DNA from: Luzula sylvatica
Taxonomy: Eukaryota; Streptophyta; Magnoliopsida; Poales; Juncaceae
Length of the DNA: 64,000 nt
Direction of reading: 5' to 3'
Assembly (NCBI GenBank): GCA_946800325.1
Contig: OX326957.1
Coordinates: forward strand, 62,455,070-62,519,069
Position numbers and translations under genes: made by a program. This document shows, piece by piece, positions 33,625 through 44,935 of the stretch (within the stretch, counting starts at the first letter, position 1; the number at the start of each line of letters is the position of its first letter). The notes below the pieces were generated by a model. It did no database searches. It had not been told where the DNA came from and saw only the letters and a program-made list of their open reading frames with translations.

Positions 33625-35979
33625 TTAAGCCCTAGGCGGTCCTATACCAAACGACGTAGAGGGACCCATCGAGTGACGATCTTTACGCATCCATATTGAG
33701 TTTGACGTTAATTTTGGATTGCGAAGGTCACAACTTGTTGAGACATGACCCGTTTTGCAACAATAGTTACAAAATGCTACGGTGGGCTTATTTGTGGGTG
33801 TGGTGCTTTTCACAAAATAGTCCGAGAGTTGATTCGGATTACTTCTCTTAGGATTTATCGATTTTGGCATTTGATAAAGGTTATTTGATTTCAATTTAGT
33901 TTGCTTAAAATTATTTTGTTTAAATTGTTTCTGTGTGTTGGTGAAATGTTTGGGAGACCCTTGTTGATATGACGCTTCGGTGTAGTTTGTCACTTCATAG
34001 AAATATCCATTTGGTCCCCTTTTGAACAAGCAATCGGTTCTTCCCAAATTAGTATGTCTAGATTGTGAAGTTTGTGTATAATGATTTTTCTTATAATTAT
34101 TATTGACACGCTTAGGTTGTTCATTTTTAGCATATTTACCTTTGTTGTAGTCATGGTACATGAAAGCATTTCCATGACTACTTAATTTATTGTTTTCCCA
34201 TTTAGATTTTTGATTTTGAGATATTGAAAAATCGGGTTTATTACCGTTATTTTTCTTATATCCTAAACCGGATTTGTCATTTGGCTTTTGTCCTATCAAT
34301 GACAATCTTAAAACATCATCCAATGAAGGAGGACTCAATGCAATATTTGCACAAGCCTTCTTCAGTGATTCATTTTCAACTTTAAGAGTTTGAATTTCGA
34401 CTTTTAGATGAGAAATCTCACCTTTTAGGGTTTGACACTCACACTTTGAAAAACCTTTAAATTCATTTATTTGAGTTTTATATGCCAAAATGGATAGCTC
34501 AAGAGAAGCTACCTTATCCTTGAGAGCTTGTGTTGAGCTCTCAAGTTTACCCTCATTTAGTTGAGAGTTCCCTTCATCTCTAAGAAACTCGTCACACGAG
34601 TCGAGTTCTAGTTTGAATGCGGGAGAAAATTTAGACTTATGTATTGATTCTATGTCATGCAGAGAGTATGTACGTACCTCATGACATTGGTCATGTGTTG
34701 AGCAGGTATTAGGAGTGGATGGTTCCGAGTCCACATCCATGGGCGTGTGATATGTAGTAGTTAGACCTCGTTCAATACGAATAGATTTGATGGCCGCTTC
34801 CACTGCGCTCATTAGTGGAGGATCGATCCTTACCATGAGTGCACGGTTTGAGGTGTGTCGACTTGACGGACCCTCCGGGTCGGATGATGAGCTTGACCCG
34901 TCCGTTTCTCCCCATCTACAATCGATGTTAGCTTTATATGCCTTTTTCTTATTGATTTCTTTACCTTTGTAGTTTTGACGATTTTCTCGCCCCTTGTCCT
35001 CGTATCTTCTTTCGTATCGGGGCTCTCGCCTTTCCCGATCCTTGTTGTCCTCATCCTTTTTGATCCACCTCGAATTTTCGGGATGGAGGGTCCAACATGA
35101 CTCCATCATGTGTCCAATTTTCTTGCACCAAAAGCAATGGAGCTTTAGCCCCTTTTGTTTCCGATTCTCGTTGAATCGCTTCTCGTCCCTTTGCCACTCT
35201 AAGAGTCGCAACGTGAGATCATCCATTTCATTGTCGTCATTGCTTGCATTCACGGCGGGCAAAGCTACGGTTTTGGAGTGAGGAGAGGGTATGTAGATTC
35301 CTTGTTCTTCATTGAGTTGCTTGAGTCGAATCTCGAAGTTTCGGAATTGACTTACCAATTCTTCAGGCGTGAGGTCTTGTGAAGCTACCGCTGTACCTAA
35401 AGCTACACGTAAAGATTCCCAACTACGGGGCATAGATTGAAGTAATCTAGCAATAATTCTATCATCAGTAAGAGGTGCATTTTGGGTGGCATAGCGAGTT
35501 TTTAGTACATTGATTTTTGCCCAGATCTTATCAACGGACTCTCCCTCAATCATTCGGAGATTGTTGAATTCTTGTTCAAGTCCGATGATATTAGTTCTTC
35601 TCATTTGAGATGTGCCCTCGTATCTCTCATTGAGCATACGCCACATTTCATATGAGTTATCACAATGATCAACTAGCGATCCGATAGAACTAATTACATT
35701 GTTTAGTATTAAGTTTTGAGCGTAAATGTCATTAGTTCTATCTTCCCTAGTTTGAGAAGGGTAGGTTACATTTCCGTCCTTGTCAACCTCTTGGGCCAAG
35801 ACAAAGCCTCGTAACACTACCTTGTCGAGTCCTTGGAGAGCGAATGCATTTAGCATGCATTTCTTCCAAGAACTCCAATTGGTTCCATCTAATTCACGTG
35901 AGTTTGATATATTTGATTTGGGTACAGTATTTATCGGATTTATCGATGAGTTTTGTACAATAGGATTGATTTCGGTCAT
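33625..35979 (-). CDS. Copia/Sirevirus-like Gag polyprotein, fused at its end to element X
   Basis: The ORF has 784 codons and starts MTEINPIVQNSSINPINTVP 68 bp after the PBS. An N-terminal DUF4219-type motif (ELDGTNWSSWKKCMLNAFAL) precedes a UBN2/Retrotran_gag_2 domain (YEGTSQMRRTNIIGLEQEFN; LLQSMPRSWESLRVAL). Two CCHC zinc knuckles follow, CFWCKKIGHMMESC (near residue 280) and CNYCCKTGHVSTSC (near 740), separated by a coiled-coil stretch (TLKGEISHLKVEIQTLKVEN). Gag packages element RNA into cytoplasmic particles. The last 8 codons come from the X segment: the frame crosses the gag/X junction at 33649 and stops at 33625. No protease or pol follows, so this is a deletion junction. It probably encodes a usable Gag, dependent on a partner element. 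Confidence 0.82.
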   Translation of the reverse strand: MTEINPIVQNSSINPINTVPKSNISNSRELDGTNWSSWKKCMLNAFALQGLDKVVLRGFVLAQEVDKDGNVTYPSQTREDRTNDIYAQNLILNNVISSIGSLVDHCDNSYEMWRMLNERYEGTSQMRRTNIIGLEQEFNNLRMIEGESVDKIWAKINVLKTRYATQNAPLTDDRIIARLLQSMPRSWESLRVALGTAVASQDLTPEELVSQFRNFEIRLKQLNEEQGIYIPSPHSKTVALPAVNASNDDNEMDDLTLRLLEWQRDEKRFNENRKQKGLKLHCFWCKKIGHMMESCWTLHPENSRWIKKDEDNKDRERREPRYERRYEDKGRENRQNYKGKEINKKKAYKANIDCRWGETDGSSSSSDPEGPSSRHTSNRALMVRIDPPLMSAVEAAIKSIRIERGLTTTYHTPMDVDSEPSTPNTCSTHDQCHEVRTYSLHDIESIHKSKFSPAFKLELDSCDEFLRDEGNSQLNEGKLESSTQALKDKVASLELSILAYKTQINEFKGFSKCECQTLKGEISHLKVEIQTLKVENESLKKACANIALSPPSLDDVLRLSLIGQKPNDKSGLGYKKNNGNKPDFSISQNQKSKWENNKLSSHGNAFMYHDYNKGKYAKNEQPKRVNNNYKKNHYTQTSQSRHTNLGRTDCLFKRGPNGYFYEVTNYTEASYQQGSPKHFTNTQKQFKQNNFKQTKLKSNNLYQMPKSINPKRSNPNQLSDYFVKSTTPTNKPTVAFCNYCCKTGHVSTSCDLRNPKLTSNSIWMRKDRHSMGPSTSFGIGPPRA

Positions 35980-36032
35980 TTGATCGTTAAGTACAAGTTA
36001 TCCCTAATATTCAAAGAGATGGTTAGTACCTT

Positions 36033-36044
36033 GCTCTGATACCA
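36033..36044 (-). other. Primer-binding site for initiator methionine tRNA
   Basis: On the minus strand the LTR end AACCAACA is followed by AT and then TGGTATCAGAGC, the standard plant Copia primer-binding site complementary to the 3' end of tRNA-iMet. It fixes the LTR end and the orientation of the element. Confidence 0.92.
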
Positions 36045-36046
36045 AT

Positions 36047-39000
36047 TGTTGGTTAATTCTAACCTAGAGGGGGGTAAATTTGGCAATCTAACTTATACTT
36101 AGTTTAGATTTAAACCTAATTTATGGTGCGGAATAAATAATAATTTAGATGATAAAGATGATACCGTACAAACACTTTGACACAAGATGTTTGTTTACGA
36201 AGTTCGGTAGGTGGTTGCTTTGTAGCTTTAACTCACCCTTTACTCGCTTAATTGACCGACTCAATTATTTGCGAGTACCTACGTCTCCGGGAATGCCTTG
36301 TGCCTCTTTTTGGCTTTCGATTGAATTCCAACTCAACTCGATTACAAGGATTTGCCTAGATCGATTTACACGCTTCTATCGATCTATAGCTTAGGCTCTT
36401 TACACTTTGTTGCACTAGCCTATTACACTTTTTCACTAATCGAGCTACAACGTGATCGGTCACGTGAGTGGGATACGATTAGTGGAGAATATCGAAAGTA
36501 GATCAATGATCTAAAGAGGTTTCTCAAGCTATCAATGGATATAGATAATCACAGCTTAGGGTTTCTCTCTTTTTAGGTTTGAATGTTTGAAAAATGAAGA
36601 GTTGGGAGAGAGAGACCCATGAAGGATTCTATTTATACTCTCTATAGAAATCCTTCAGAAAACTTGCAGTGCGTTCGAACGCATTACAGTTCGTTCAGAA
36701 CGCACTTGAAGTTTGCACTAGCCGTTTCAAAATAACGTGCAAGTACATCTTGGGTCCGTTCGAACGTACAATGTCCGTTCGTAACGGACTCAATTATACA
36801 TAGCATTTTGCGTTCACAGGAACAAGAGTCCGTTCAACGCACTTAAAAGTGGGTGAACGGATTCCAGGTTGTCCGTTCGAACGCACATGGATGTTCGTTC
36901 GAACGCACACATTCCTGTGACATTTTCCGTTCACAGGAAGGATTGTCCGTTCAACGCACTCAGAAGGTGTTTGAACGGATTCTAATTATCCGTTCGAACG
37001 GACATGATTCTTCGTTCGAACGCACACATCCCTGTGACACGTTTGATTCTAATCAAGCTTTTAAAGTTTTGATATTTAGCAAGTCCGTTCTGAACGGACT
37101 TTGAGTTCGTTCAGAACGCACTTCCTGCTTGACTGAACTCTTTGTTATTTTGAACATGATTTTACTTGAGTTCTACTAGGTTTGTACCTATGGTTTATTT
37201 GTGGCGTATCCCACTCACGGAAGGCTTCAACATCTTGAGTCTTGATGTATTCCAATGGCCTTCCATGTTTTCTTCTTTTCTTGTTTATCTTGAGACTTCA
37301 TGTCTTGATTCTTGATGTAATCCAATGAAGTCCTCCTTCACAAGTCCTCCTTCATCTTCGTATCGTACCTATGTTATCCTGCACTTTTCTGGATGTAAAC
37401 ATTAGTAATGACAGTGTTTTGAAATAATCAAACTATCAGGAAATTTGAACCAACAAACTCCCCCTTTTGATTAATTTCAAAACACTGTCGGTTTGGAGAG
37501 TTTCACCATTTAGTTGAGAACTTTCCGTACGATCGTTTCTCCCCCATTTTGAAAGAGATCAAAAGGGCCAAGGAGACTTCAAAAACGGAAGGCTCCCCCT
37601 AAATGCGAGCTCCCCCTCAAAGAATGAATTGATGAATGTATGAGCTCGTAAGTATGATCAAATTCTTTTGTTTTGGAATGATGACAATCCTTTCAAAATT
37701 TAGCAGATTTTCAATAAAATAAAACAGTTTTAGTGTGCGTTCCGAACGGAAAAAGTAATGCGTTCGAACGCACTTGCTTCTGGACTAATAGGTTATATAC
37801 ACAAAAAAAATCCAAAATAGATGCAACAGTTTAAACTGACAATATGACCATAAAACAAAATAGGATAATACAATAAATGCGCAAGTTTATGCTACTGACA
37901 TAATACCATAATTATTCATCAAACATACTTACTCAATAGACCTAATTGTTCAATCATACCGACACACATCAAAGTTTTTATAAGTTCTCACATACTCTCA
38001 TGTATACTCAATACTTTAGACATGACATAACATAATATAATACGACACAACACACATCAAAACCAAGGTTGATCACACTTCATTTGGCTCAGGTTAGGAA
38101 TTAAGGGTGCGTTCCGAACCTGTTCTCAAGATGAACGTAAAGATCGGCAAATTGACGATCCACGTTCTCAAGCATTCGTGCTTCAGATACACGAAACGCA
38201 TCATGCATTGCTCTTCCGTGTTCCTCCATGCGCTCATCCATTTCGTCGAGCATCTCCTTCACATAGTCAAACCTCTTATCATCCCGTTCCGTTTGGGCAT
38301 TTGAGGATTCCCCCTTTCCCACATTCCGCTTTCGTTTGGGAGCCGGTTCTTCACCGCTTTCATCGGTATTGGTTGGGTTGACGTTGTCCTCTTCCTCGTC
38401 CAAGGTGTTGCCCTTCGTCCACCGGGTAGGATCGCGGGGAAGATGATACGCCACCGCATCCTTTGCGGAGTCAATAATCCATCCTCGGATGCTCGGCGAA
38501 TACTTATACCCAAACCGTCGGAGGTTTGCATCGGATGCGAGGTTGATTGGTGATTTCGGACGAAAATCCCAATCGCTCAGTGGTATCTCAATGCCTTGGA
38601 GTTCCATCATACGAGCAATCAATGTTCCGTATGGCAAGGACGCGTTCTTGTGACTCATCACACTTTCCATGTGGCTTGTGATGAGAAAGGGCACGTGGAT
38701 GGGTAGTTGATCCTTGTACCACATGCGATGCAAGAGTATAATATCCCGCTGTTCGAGATTCATCTTAAATTTTTCTGAGGGAGTGAGAATGTTATTACCG
38801 ATGGCCCAGATAAACTGTTCATGTGCGGCCAAGTGAGATGCCCCTTGCCCAGGTTTGATACCCGTGATGGCAGCTTCGAGTCTCGCCTTGCGAGTGTCGT
38901 AGATTTTCTCTCCGCCGTCCCTTAGTCCGAGCAAAACATTCAAGTTTTTGATAGAGATTTCGACATCTTCACCGAGGATGTATGACGTTACCTTTTCTTC

Positions 39001-40356
39001 GTCACGGTGGAATTCAGCGTTTGCGTAAAATAGTCGCGTGATTACATCATGCGATTTGACGTTTAGGCATGCTAAATTTGCGAATCCCCAAGTACGTTCG
39101 ATTTCTTCGACTTTGTCGAGGAGGTGATGTATGTTTGGCGGAAACTCATAGTAGTAGCATGGAGCAATTGGTCTCTTGGATACCCATTCATGGAAGAGGA
39201 TACCAGCCTCCTGAGTCCGAAACAGATGCTCGTTGTTTGGGTCAGAGAAGTCATAGTCACGTTGAAGGCGTTCTTCAAGAGTAGGCTTCTTTGCCACTTG
39301 CTTCATTCTTCTTTGAGCGTTCGAACTCTCGCCTACTGTCTTCTTTCCCTTTGCCTTGGCTTTCGATCTCGAGTTTGAGGCGTCCATGGCTGTTGGTGAA
39401 GGTTTTAGTTTATTTTTGAGAGAGAGAGAGAGTTTTTGGAAGAGAAACAAGGAGAGAGAATGAAAATAAAAAGGGTGCTAAGTAACTGAAGAGATCTTGT
39501 CCCTTCAAGTCGCGCCGTAAGGGAAAAAAGGTGCCATCACATCCATTGAATGCAGTCGGTTGCATGTGGACGAAGAGTTATTACGACGAGTCCGTTCGAA
39601 CGCACTTCTCAAGTTCGTTGGAACGCATTCATGTCTGAGAAGAGGCGCTATTTTGGGTTTTTAAGTTGCATCTAGGAAGTTGTTACGTCCGTTCGAACGG
39701 ACTCCTATGTGAGTTCGAACGTACACACAACTGAGAAGAGGCGCCAGAATATGAAACGGCGCGAGTGTAAGGGTTTGAAGTAGGTTCGCTGAATGAGGCA
39801 TGTGCGTTCGAACGCATTAGTTTGTTCGTTCGAACGCACTGAACACTGTTGATACTAAGAGTCGGTGCCAAAGTATGATCCGGCGCCATAATCCTATAAT
39901 TCATTTTTTCGTTCGGAACGCATTCAGTTGTACGTTCGAACGCACTTAATCCTGGTAAGAAAATTAGATGGCGCCACAGTTTAGCTGACTTTGGGTCTCA
40001 TAGTTCAGTCATCCGTTGGGAACGCATTTTAATCCGTTCGACCGGACTTGAGACTGCTAAGAGTGTATTTGGTGACTTCCTTTGTCCGTTCCTAACGCAC
40101 ATATCTTTCGTTCGAACGGACTGGTTCCTGAAGTGTGATCACTGGACTGATATCGTTATTTATTTATCGAGACAAGTGTTCTAATGTACTCCTCTATTAA
40201 CACATGTGATGTATCTACATAATACTCGACTAGTTTGGCTAGAATTCAATTTAGCCCATTTCCTATACTCCCCTTACATATTTGGTTTTCAAGTGAGGGA
40301 TACTAAGGAGTATAGTGTTTCAAATTTAGGCTTAAGCCCTAGGCGGTCCTATACCA
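36047..40356 (-). repeat. Right 4.3-kb terminal direct repeat (X1 + 5' LTR)
   Basis: This is a second copy of 29342-33649. On the minus strand X1 starts TGGTATAGGACCGCC at 40356, exactly where X2 joins gag at 33649, and runs into the 5' LTR (37455-36047). To the right of 40356 the sequence CAAATTTAGGCTTAAGCCC repeats a 19-base block already present at 40320-40338, so the edge may reflect microhomology. Confidence 0.9.
38101..39387 (-). CDS. Putative plant transposon protein ORF, copy in X1
   Basis: The protein is identical to the ORF at 31396-32682 over all 428 residues. The GA-run difference in front of it opens the frame to an upstream ATG at 39450, which would add 21 residues (MFLFQKLSLSLKNKLKPSPT..). 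The ATG at 39387 corresponds to the start in the other copy and is preferred. This copy sits upstream of the 5' LTR, outside the gag transcript, so whether it is transcribed is open. Confidence 0.65.
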   Translation of the reverse strand: MDASNSRSKAKAKGKKTVGESSNAQRRMKQVAKKPTLEERLQRDYDFSDPNNEHLFRTQEAGILFHEWVSKRPIAPCYYYEFPPNIHHLLDKVEEIERTWGFANLACLNVKSHDVITRLFYANAEFHRDEEKVTSYILGEDVEISIKNLNVLLGLRDGGEKIYDTRKARLEAAITGIKPGQGASHLAAHEQFIWAIGNNILTPSEKFKMNLEQRDIILLHRMWYKDQLPIHVPFLITSHMESVMSHKNASLPYGTLIARMMELQGIEIPLSDWDFRPKSPINLASDANLRRFGYKYSPSIRGWIIDSAKDAVAYHLPRDPTRWTKGNTLDEEEDNVNPTNTDESGEEPAPKRKRNVGKGESSNAQTERDDKRFDYVKEMLDEMDERMEEHGRAMHDAFRVSEARMLENVDRQFADLYVHLENRFGTHP

Positions 40357-41094
40357 AATTTAGGCTTAAGCCCATTGAAGAGGCAAACTCTGGCGATAGG
40401 ACGAAAATTTGAGCGACAAAAAGAGATGCACAATTGATGTAGAGTTAGGCTTCAAAATTGATGCAAAATCATGACGACGCCACTGGAAGCGAAATATATA
40501 GAGACCATTTACCATTCCTCCCATTTTTTTCAAACCTCAGTTAACACCTTTAATTAACATAGATAATTAACAATTAATATATACCGAGTGAAAATGTGAT
40601 ATGTAATTAAGATTTAAGATCTCTTCAAATTAACAATTAATAATAAATATTTAACACTTATTAATTGTATATTACTCGTTAATTACCTTGCTAATTAAAG
40701 GTGTTCATTCTGGTCAGGAGAAAATGGAAAAAATGAGAAGACAAAGTAAAATTGCCCAAATATACATAGGCCGCGACGTCACCGTACGTTGGTGACATCA
40801 CCCTAGGAACTATATTATATGTGGACTATGTTGCGCAGATACTTCAAATACCCTACTTTGCTCGTATCGCCGTATCCGAATTGTATCATAAATCATATGT
40901 AAAAATATCGTATTATCGTATCCGATACGTATTGTCGTATTGTTGAATCCGTGCAAGACAGTCTGTGGATTCTCAAAAAAGACTCGCCGTATCATTTCTC
41001 TTATTGTTGATATTATTTATTTGAATTTTTTGTATGGCCAGATATATAGATTCAACATTAAGTGCTTGTTAATGAAGAATTTCAAAAAAGAAGG
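40357..41094. other. Unassigned sequence between the young element and duplicated segment
   Basis: No gene is supported. It holds an AT-rich inverted stretch around 40520-40700 (TTAATTAACATAGATAATTA and its inverse-like GTTAATTACCTTGCTAATTA) and repeated CGTATC/GTATCCG words at 40860-40940. Confidence 0.4.
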
Positions 41095-41850
41095 GTGTCG
41101 TCATGTAAATAAATAATGAAGAATGATTAGAAATGATAATACGAAATAAATAAATTACAGGAAGATAATTACATCAGAAAAAAAAAATTCACTCAACGAT
41201 AATTGTCTCATAATTGTTGTCCATCATTTTTTTTAAAATGTGCATTATGGATTGATTTCTTAAGTAACTTAGCACAAACAAACAAAAACATTTCCATCAT
41301 GTACAAAAAATGGATCAATCCAATATCATTGTCCTTTTTGTCTCGTGCCACTTTCCTTCTCCCTAATCCGTTCCTGCGTGGAATTCATACAGGTCGCCAT
41401 GAGATGAAGGGAGACACGCCTTGACTTATGCCAGTTTCTTGAGAAATGAAAGAAGAAAGACGGCAGTTGTCTTTCTTGATGTTTGAAGTTATCAGCTAGT
41501 TCCGTGCTCTAACTCCGTTGAGTAATCTCTATTGACAATATATATTAGTTTGTGTATATAATATGTTTTTATAGATTTATTATATCTTGTTATATATTTG
41601 TTATTTTTTTTTCTATAATTGTTATTTATTTATGAGACTGAAGTGTTGTCGACAATTAAGATCAGAGATGAATAACAGACCTCGAAGAATACGGGCAATT
41701 GATAATATCTTGCAATCTTCGAGAATATCTTTCCATCTTTTTCGGATGTCAAATTGCGATTAAAAAAGGGTTGTTGATTTTAGGTGAATCTAGTTGAAGT
41801 TGTGGAGAAAATATTTAAGACAAATTATTCTCTTCATCCTTCACAGGAAA
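41095..41850 (+). repeat. Segmental duplication copy 2, part a: HIPP 3' end and spacer
   Basis: 41095-41250 matches 13030-13190, beginning TGTCGTCATGTAA, which are the last codons and stop of the HIPP gene, and continuing through its 3' flank. 41535-41850 matches 14300-14630, with the shared block GAGACTGAAGTGTTGTCGA and the end CATCCTTCACAGGAAA. The Helitron/MULE region between them in copy 1 is absent. The block ends where the NDC1 3' flank would start; no NDC1 exon follows. Confidence 0.88.
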
Positions 41851-41918
41851 GATATTGCCCAAAAACAAGGTAAAACAAAGCATGCCATTTCTCTCAATGT
41901 ACAGATCATATCACCTCT

Positions 41919-44900
41919 TGTTAGGATCGTTGCCGCAAACAAGCACAAAAAAACACACACGAACACAAAGATTTTTACGTGAAAACCCTGAAGGAAAAAA
42001 ACCACGGCCGCCGGCGCTCAAACTATTTTACAATGCTGGAGAAAGAGAGAATACAATTGCTGATATTTTTTTAAATGAATAAAACTCTAGCCTAGCCCCT
42101 CTATTTATAGCTAAGTCCCTATCCATTATAAGGAAATAATACAATAAAATAATCATTGCTTTAATTATTATTTAATCATGGCAATAATAATATATAGAGA
42201 ACTTTCTATCTCCTCAAGGGTTTCCTTTATCCAATTTCCTAATTTCTCGGATTTCCAAAAGTCTCCATATACCACATGGAGACTTTTGCACCAATCTTCT
42301 TTTCTCCCGTCCCAACTTCCTTGAGCCCGACGATAGCTCCCACTAGCTCAGGTGACCAGCCCCATTGAGGCGATGCACATCCTCAGTTTGTCGGTGGGGA
42401 CTTCCTTGGTCAACATATATGTAGGGTTCTTGGCACCTTGAATCTTCTCCAACGACAGGACCCCGTCATTCACAAGTGCTCGGATGTAGTGATACTTCAG
42501 TTGGATGTGCTTGGTCCTCGAGTGGAACACCGGATTCTTCGCGAGACATAAGACACTTTGACTGTCGGTGTAAATTGGCTTGCATCCTTGATCTTTCCCA
42601 ATCTCCTTCAGAAAAGTCAAGAGCCATACCATCTCCTTTCCGGCTTTCGAGATTGCCACATACTCAGCCTCCGTTGTCGATAGTGACACACACTTCTGCA
42701 ATCTCGACATCCAGCTCACTGCCGTGCCTCCCATTGTGAAGACTTGACTGAAAGTGCTCTTCCGACTATCCACATCTCATCCCAGGTCCGCATCTACAAA
42801 GCCTTGCAAACTCGTGCCACCTTTCTTGTAGCACAATGCCATATTTGAGGTGCCCTTCAAATATCTCAATAGCCACTTAATCGCCTCCCAATACTCGATG
42901 CCGGGGTTCGACATGAACCGGCTCACAACTCCCACTGCATGGGAAATGTCGGGTCTCGTGCACACCATGGCGTACATTAGGCTGCCAACCGCCGATGAAT
43001 ACAGCATGTCTTCCATCTTCTTCTTCTCCTCTGTGGTTTTCAGTGACTGCGCCTTGGAGAGTTTTAAACCGAACAAACTTTTCTTAAGCATGTACACAAG
43101 ACCCTCCTTTCCCGTAGTCTCGAAACCTTCAGGTTGCACCATATAGATGTCCTCCTCCAAATCGCCATGAACGAACGCCGTCTTGACATCCATTTGCTCG
43201 AGGTGCAAATCCTCCACCGCTACAATGCTCAACACCGTGTGAATGGTCGTTAGATTCACCACCGGCGAGAATACCTCCGTGTAGTCAATTTCTTTCTTCT
43301 GAAGGAACCCTTTTACTACCAGCCTCGCCTTGTATCTTTTGCCACCATCTGACTCGTCCTTCACTCGATAGACCCATTTGTTTTGTAGCGCCTTCTTGCC
43401 ATATGACAACCGGATCAGTTCCCAAGTCTTGTTCTTTCGGAGAGACTCAATCTCCTCTTTCATCGTGCGCTCCCACTTGACCGAATCACCTGTCTCTACC
43501 GCCTCTTGGTTCACCCGCATCGGTTAGCAGCAAATAATGGAGTGATGGTGAATCGCGGTTTAGGGGGTTAATTCTCCGGCTTGATCGTCTCACAATCGGA
43601 GTTTATGGGCTTTCGTTTTGCGCTATTTCAGCCATGTCTTCATCGTCATTTTCAGTCACATCCTGGACCGAAAACTCGTCTTCCTCGGACTCGCTCGAAT
43701 CATCCTTACTCGGAATTTGATGGACACTCTCCTCTGGTTTCGATTCGCCTTCGGAACCGAACCTGTTCTTGTAGAGTTCATCTTCATTAAAGGTTACGTC
43801 TCTTGACCGAATTATTTTTCGACCTTGCTCGACCCAAAATCGATAATCGAAATAATTCGACCCGTAACCAATAAACACACGTCTTTGGGCCTTCGCGTCT
43901 AGTTTGTCCCTCTTTTCTGCATCAATATGGACATACGAGATGCTCCCAAAAATTCGCAAATGAGCAAGAGAAATCTTTTTACCTCTCCATTTCTCTTTAG
44001 GTAGCTCGAGATTTAGGGATTTCATCGGAGTACGTTTGATAAGGGATGCAGCCGTGTTAACCGCATCTGCCAAGAACATCTTCGGTAATCCTTCATGCAA
44101 TCGCATCGCCCTCGTCCGTTCATTCAGAGTTCGATTCATGCATTATGCAACTCCGTTCTGCTGAGATCGATTTAGAACCGTCCGAATCTGCTTAATCCCT
44201 TGGTCCGCGCAAAACCCTCTGAACTCGGCACTGTCATACTCTCCTCCATTATCCGACTTTAAGCATTTCAACTTCAAGCCGGTTTCGGTCTCGACTTCTG
44301 CCTTCCACCTTTTGAAAACATTAAATACGTTAGATTTGTGTTTAATAAAATAAATTCATACCGTCCTGGTTGAATCATCGATGAAGGTGACGTAATATCG
44401 TGACCCGCCGATAGACTGGACCGGAGCTGGTCCCCACATATCACCATGTCATCTGCTAAGTGAACATTTCCTAAATTTCTTGATTTGAAATTTAAGAACT
44501 TATCTTTCTGCGAGGTGGAGTGGAAAGATGCGCCTGAGTCTTAAACCCATGACTCAACGAGGTTGTCGACGCATAAGATGAGAGTGTCGTATGTGTCCTG
44601 CTCGGTGACAGCATTTGCGAAATTCGATTTCGCCTTCTCCTTTCTCGGGGCTTTGCAGTCCCGCTTCCATGTGACCTTTCTTGCCGCAGTTCCAGCACTC
44701 CAGCTCGCTGCGTGGTCTTGACTTGCTGCGTCCACTCGACTTGGCTCGCCCGCGGTTGTTGCTTCTCTGACCTTCACGACCCCGACTCTCCAAATTCAAC
44801 GCCGAACCCGATGAACTCGAGGCTTCACTCCTCTCCTTTCGCCGAATATCGCCATTTAGGATGCGGTCTTGCACCTCCTCAAACGTTAGATCCTCCTTAA

Positions 44901-44935
44901 CGCCGATAACGTCTACCGTCGTTGCCCAGCTCTCC
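41919..44935 (-). mobile_element. Defective Copia element (Tnt1-94-like), minus strand
   Basis: The 3' LTR is 42293-41919 (375 bp, TGGTGCAAAAGTC..CGATCCTAACA) with a minus-strand TATAAATAG. The polypurine tract GGGAGAAAAGAAGAT precedes it. The body runs gag knuckle, protease start, integrase, RT and RNase H. It ends at 44935 where another LTR is inserted in the gag; the 5' LTR is not present. It belongs to the same family as the plus-strand element at 54557-62797. Confidence 0.85.
42348..44900 (-). pseudogene. Broken Copia gag-pol of the minus-strand Tnt1-like element
   Basis: Minus-strand order: zinc-knuckle Gag piece (44874-44560; CWNCGKKGHMEAGL, with the last knuckle Cys lost by mutation or frameshift); start of protease (near 44540); integrase pieces (44450-43603, e.g. 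SDNGGEYDSAEF and ERTRAMRLHEGLPKMFLADA); RT (43520-42777; YKARLVVKGF, QMDVKTAFVHGDL) and RNase H (42773-42348; STTEAEYVAISKAGKEMVW). Internal deletions removed the GAG-pre-integrase part and the RT palm: SLFGLK is followed directly by LSKAQS, so the YVDD catalytic segment is missing. Stops and frameshifts separate the pieces. It cannot encode an active polyprotein. Confidence 0.85.

Larger units (their letters stand above)
29342..33649 (-). repeat. Left 4.3-kb terminal direct repeat (X2 + 3' LTR)
   Basis: This is identical, as far as I can compare, to 36047-40356 with an offset of 6,705 bp, changing to 6,707 after a 2-bp difference in a GA run. The plus-strand left edge is TGTTGGTTAATTCTAACC and the right edge CGGTCCTATACCA. 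Inside, 29342-30750 is the LTR proper, with a minus-strand TATAAATAG at 29924-29932. Confidence 0.9.
29342..40356 (-). mobile_element. Young LTR retrotransposon derivative: gag plus extra ORF, no pol, 4.3-kb direct repeats
   Basis: On the minus strand the order is X1 (40356-37456), LTR (37455-36047), tRNA-iMet PBS, gag (35979-33625), X2 (33649-30751) and LTR (30750-29342). X is a 2.9-kb segment with a palindrome array and a 428-codon ORF. X+LTR at each side is nearly identical (4308 and 4310 bp; the one difference I found is a GA-repeat length near 32716/39420), so the insertion is recent. The 1,409-bp LTR begins TGTTGGTTC and ends AACCAACA, and a polypurine tract abuts it. No protease, integrase, RT or RNase H is present, so it needs proteins from elsewhere. 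Target duplications do not match (GGTAC on the left, AATTT on the right). Confidence 0.8.

Noticed and set aside
29342..33649. Simple interpretation as an ordinary 4.3-kb LTR
   Set aside because: A polypurine tract followed by TGTTGG inside the repeat, and a homologous older LTR starting at the same place, show the LTR proper is 1.4 kb. Composite-LTR remains as one of the models in the finding.
33625..35979. Host zinc-finger protein
   Set aside because: Gag domain order, CCHC knuckles and an adjacent tRNA-iMet primer site identify it as retrotransposon Gag.
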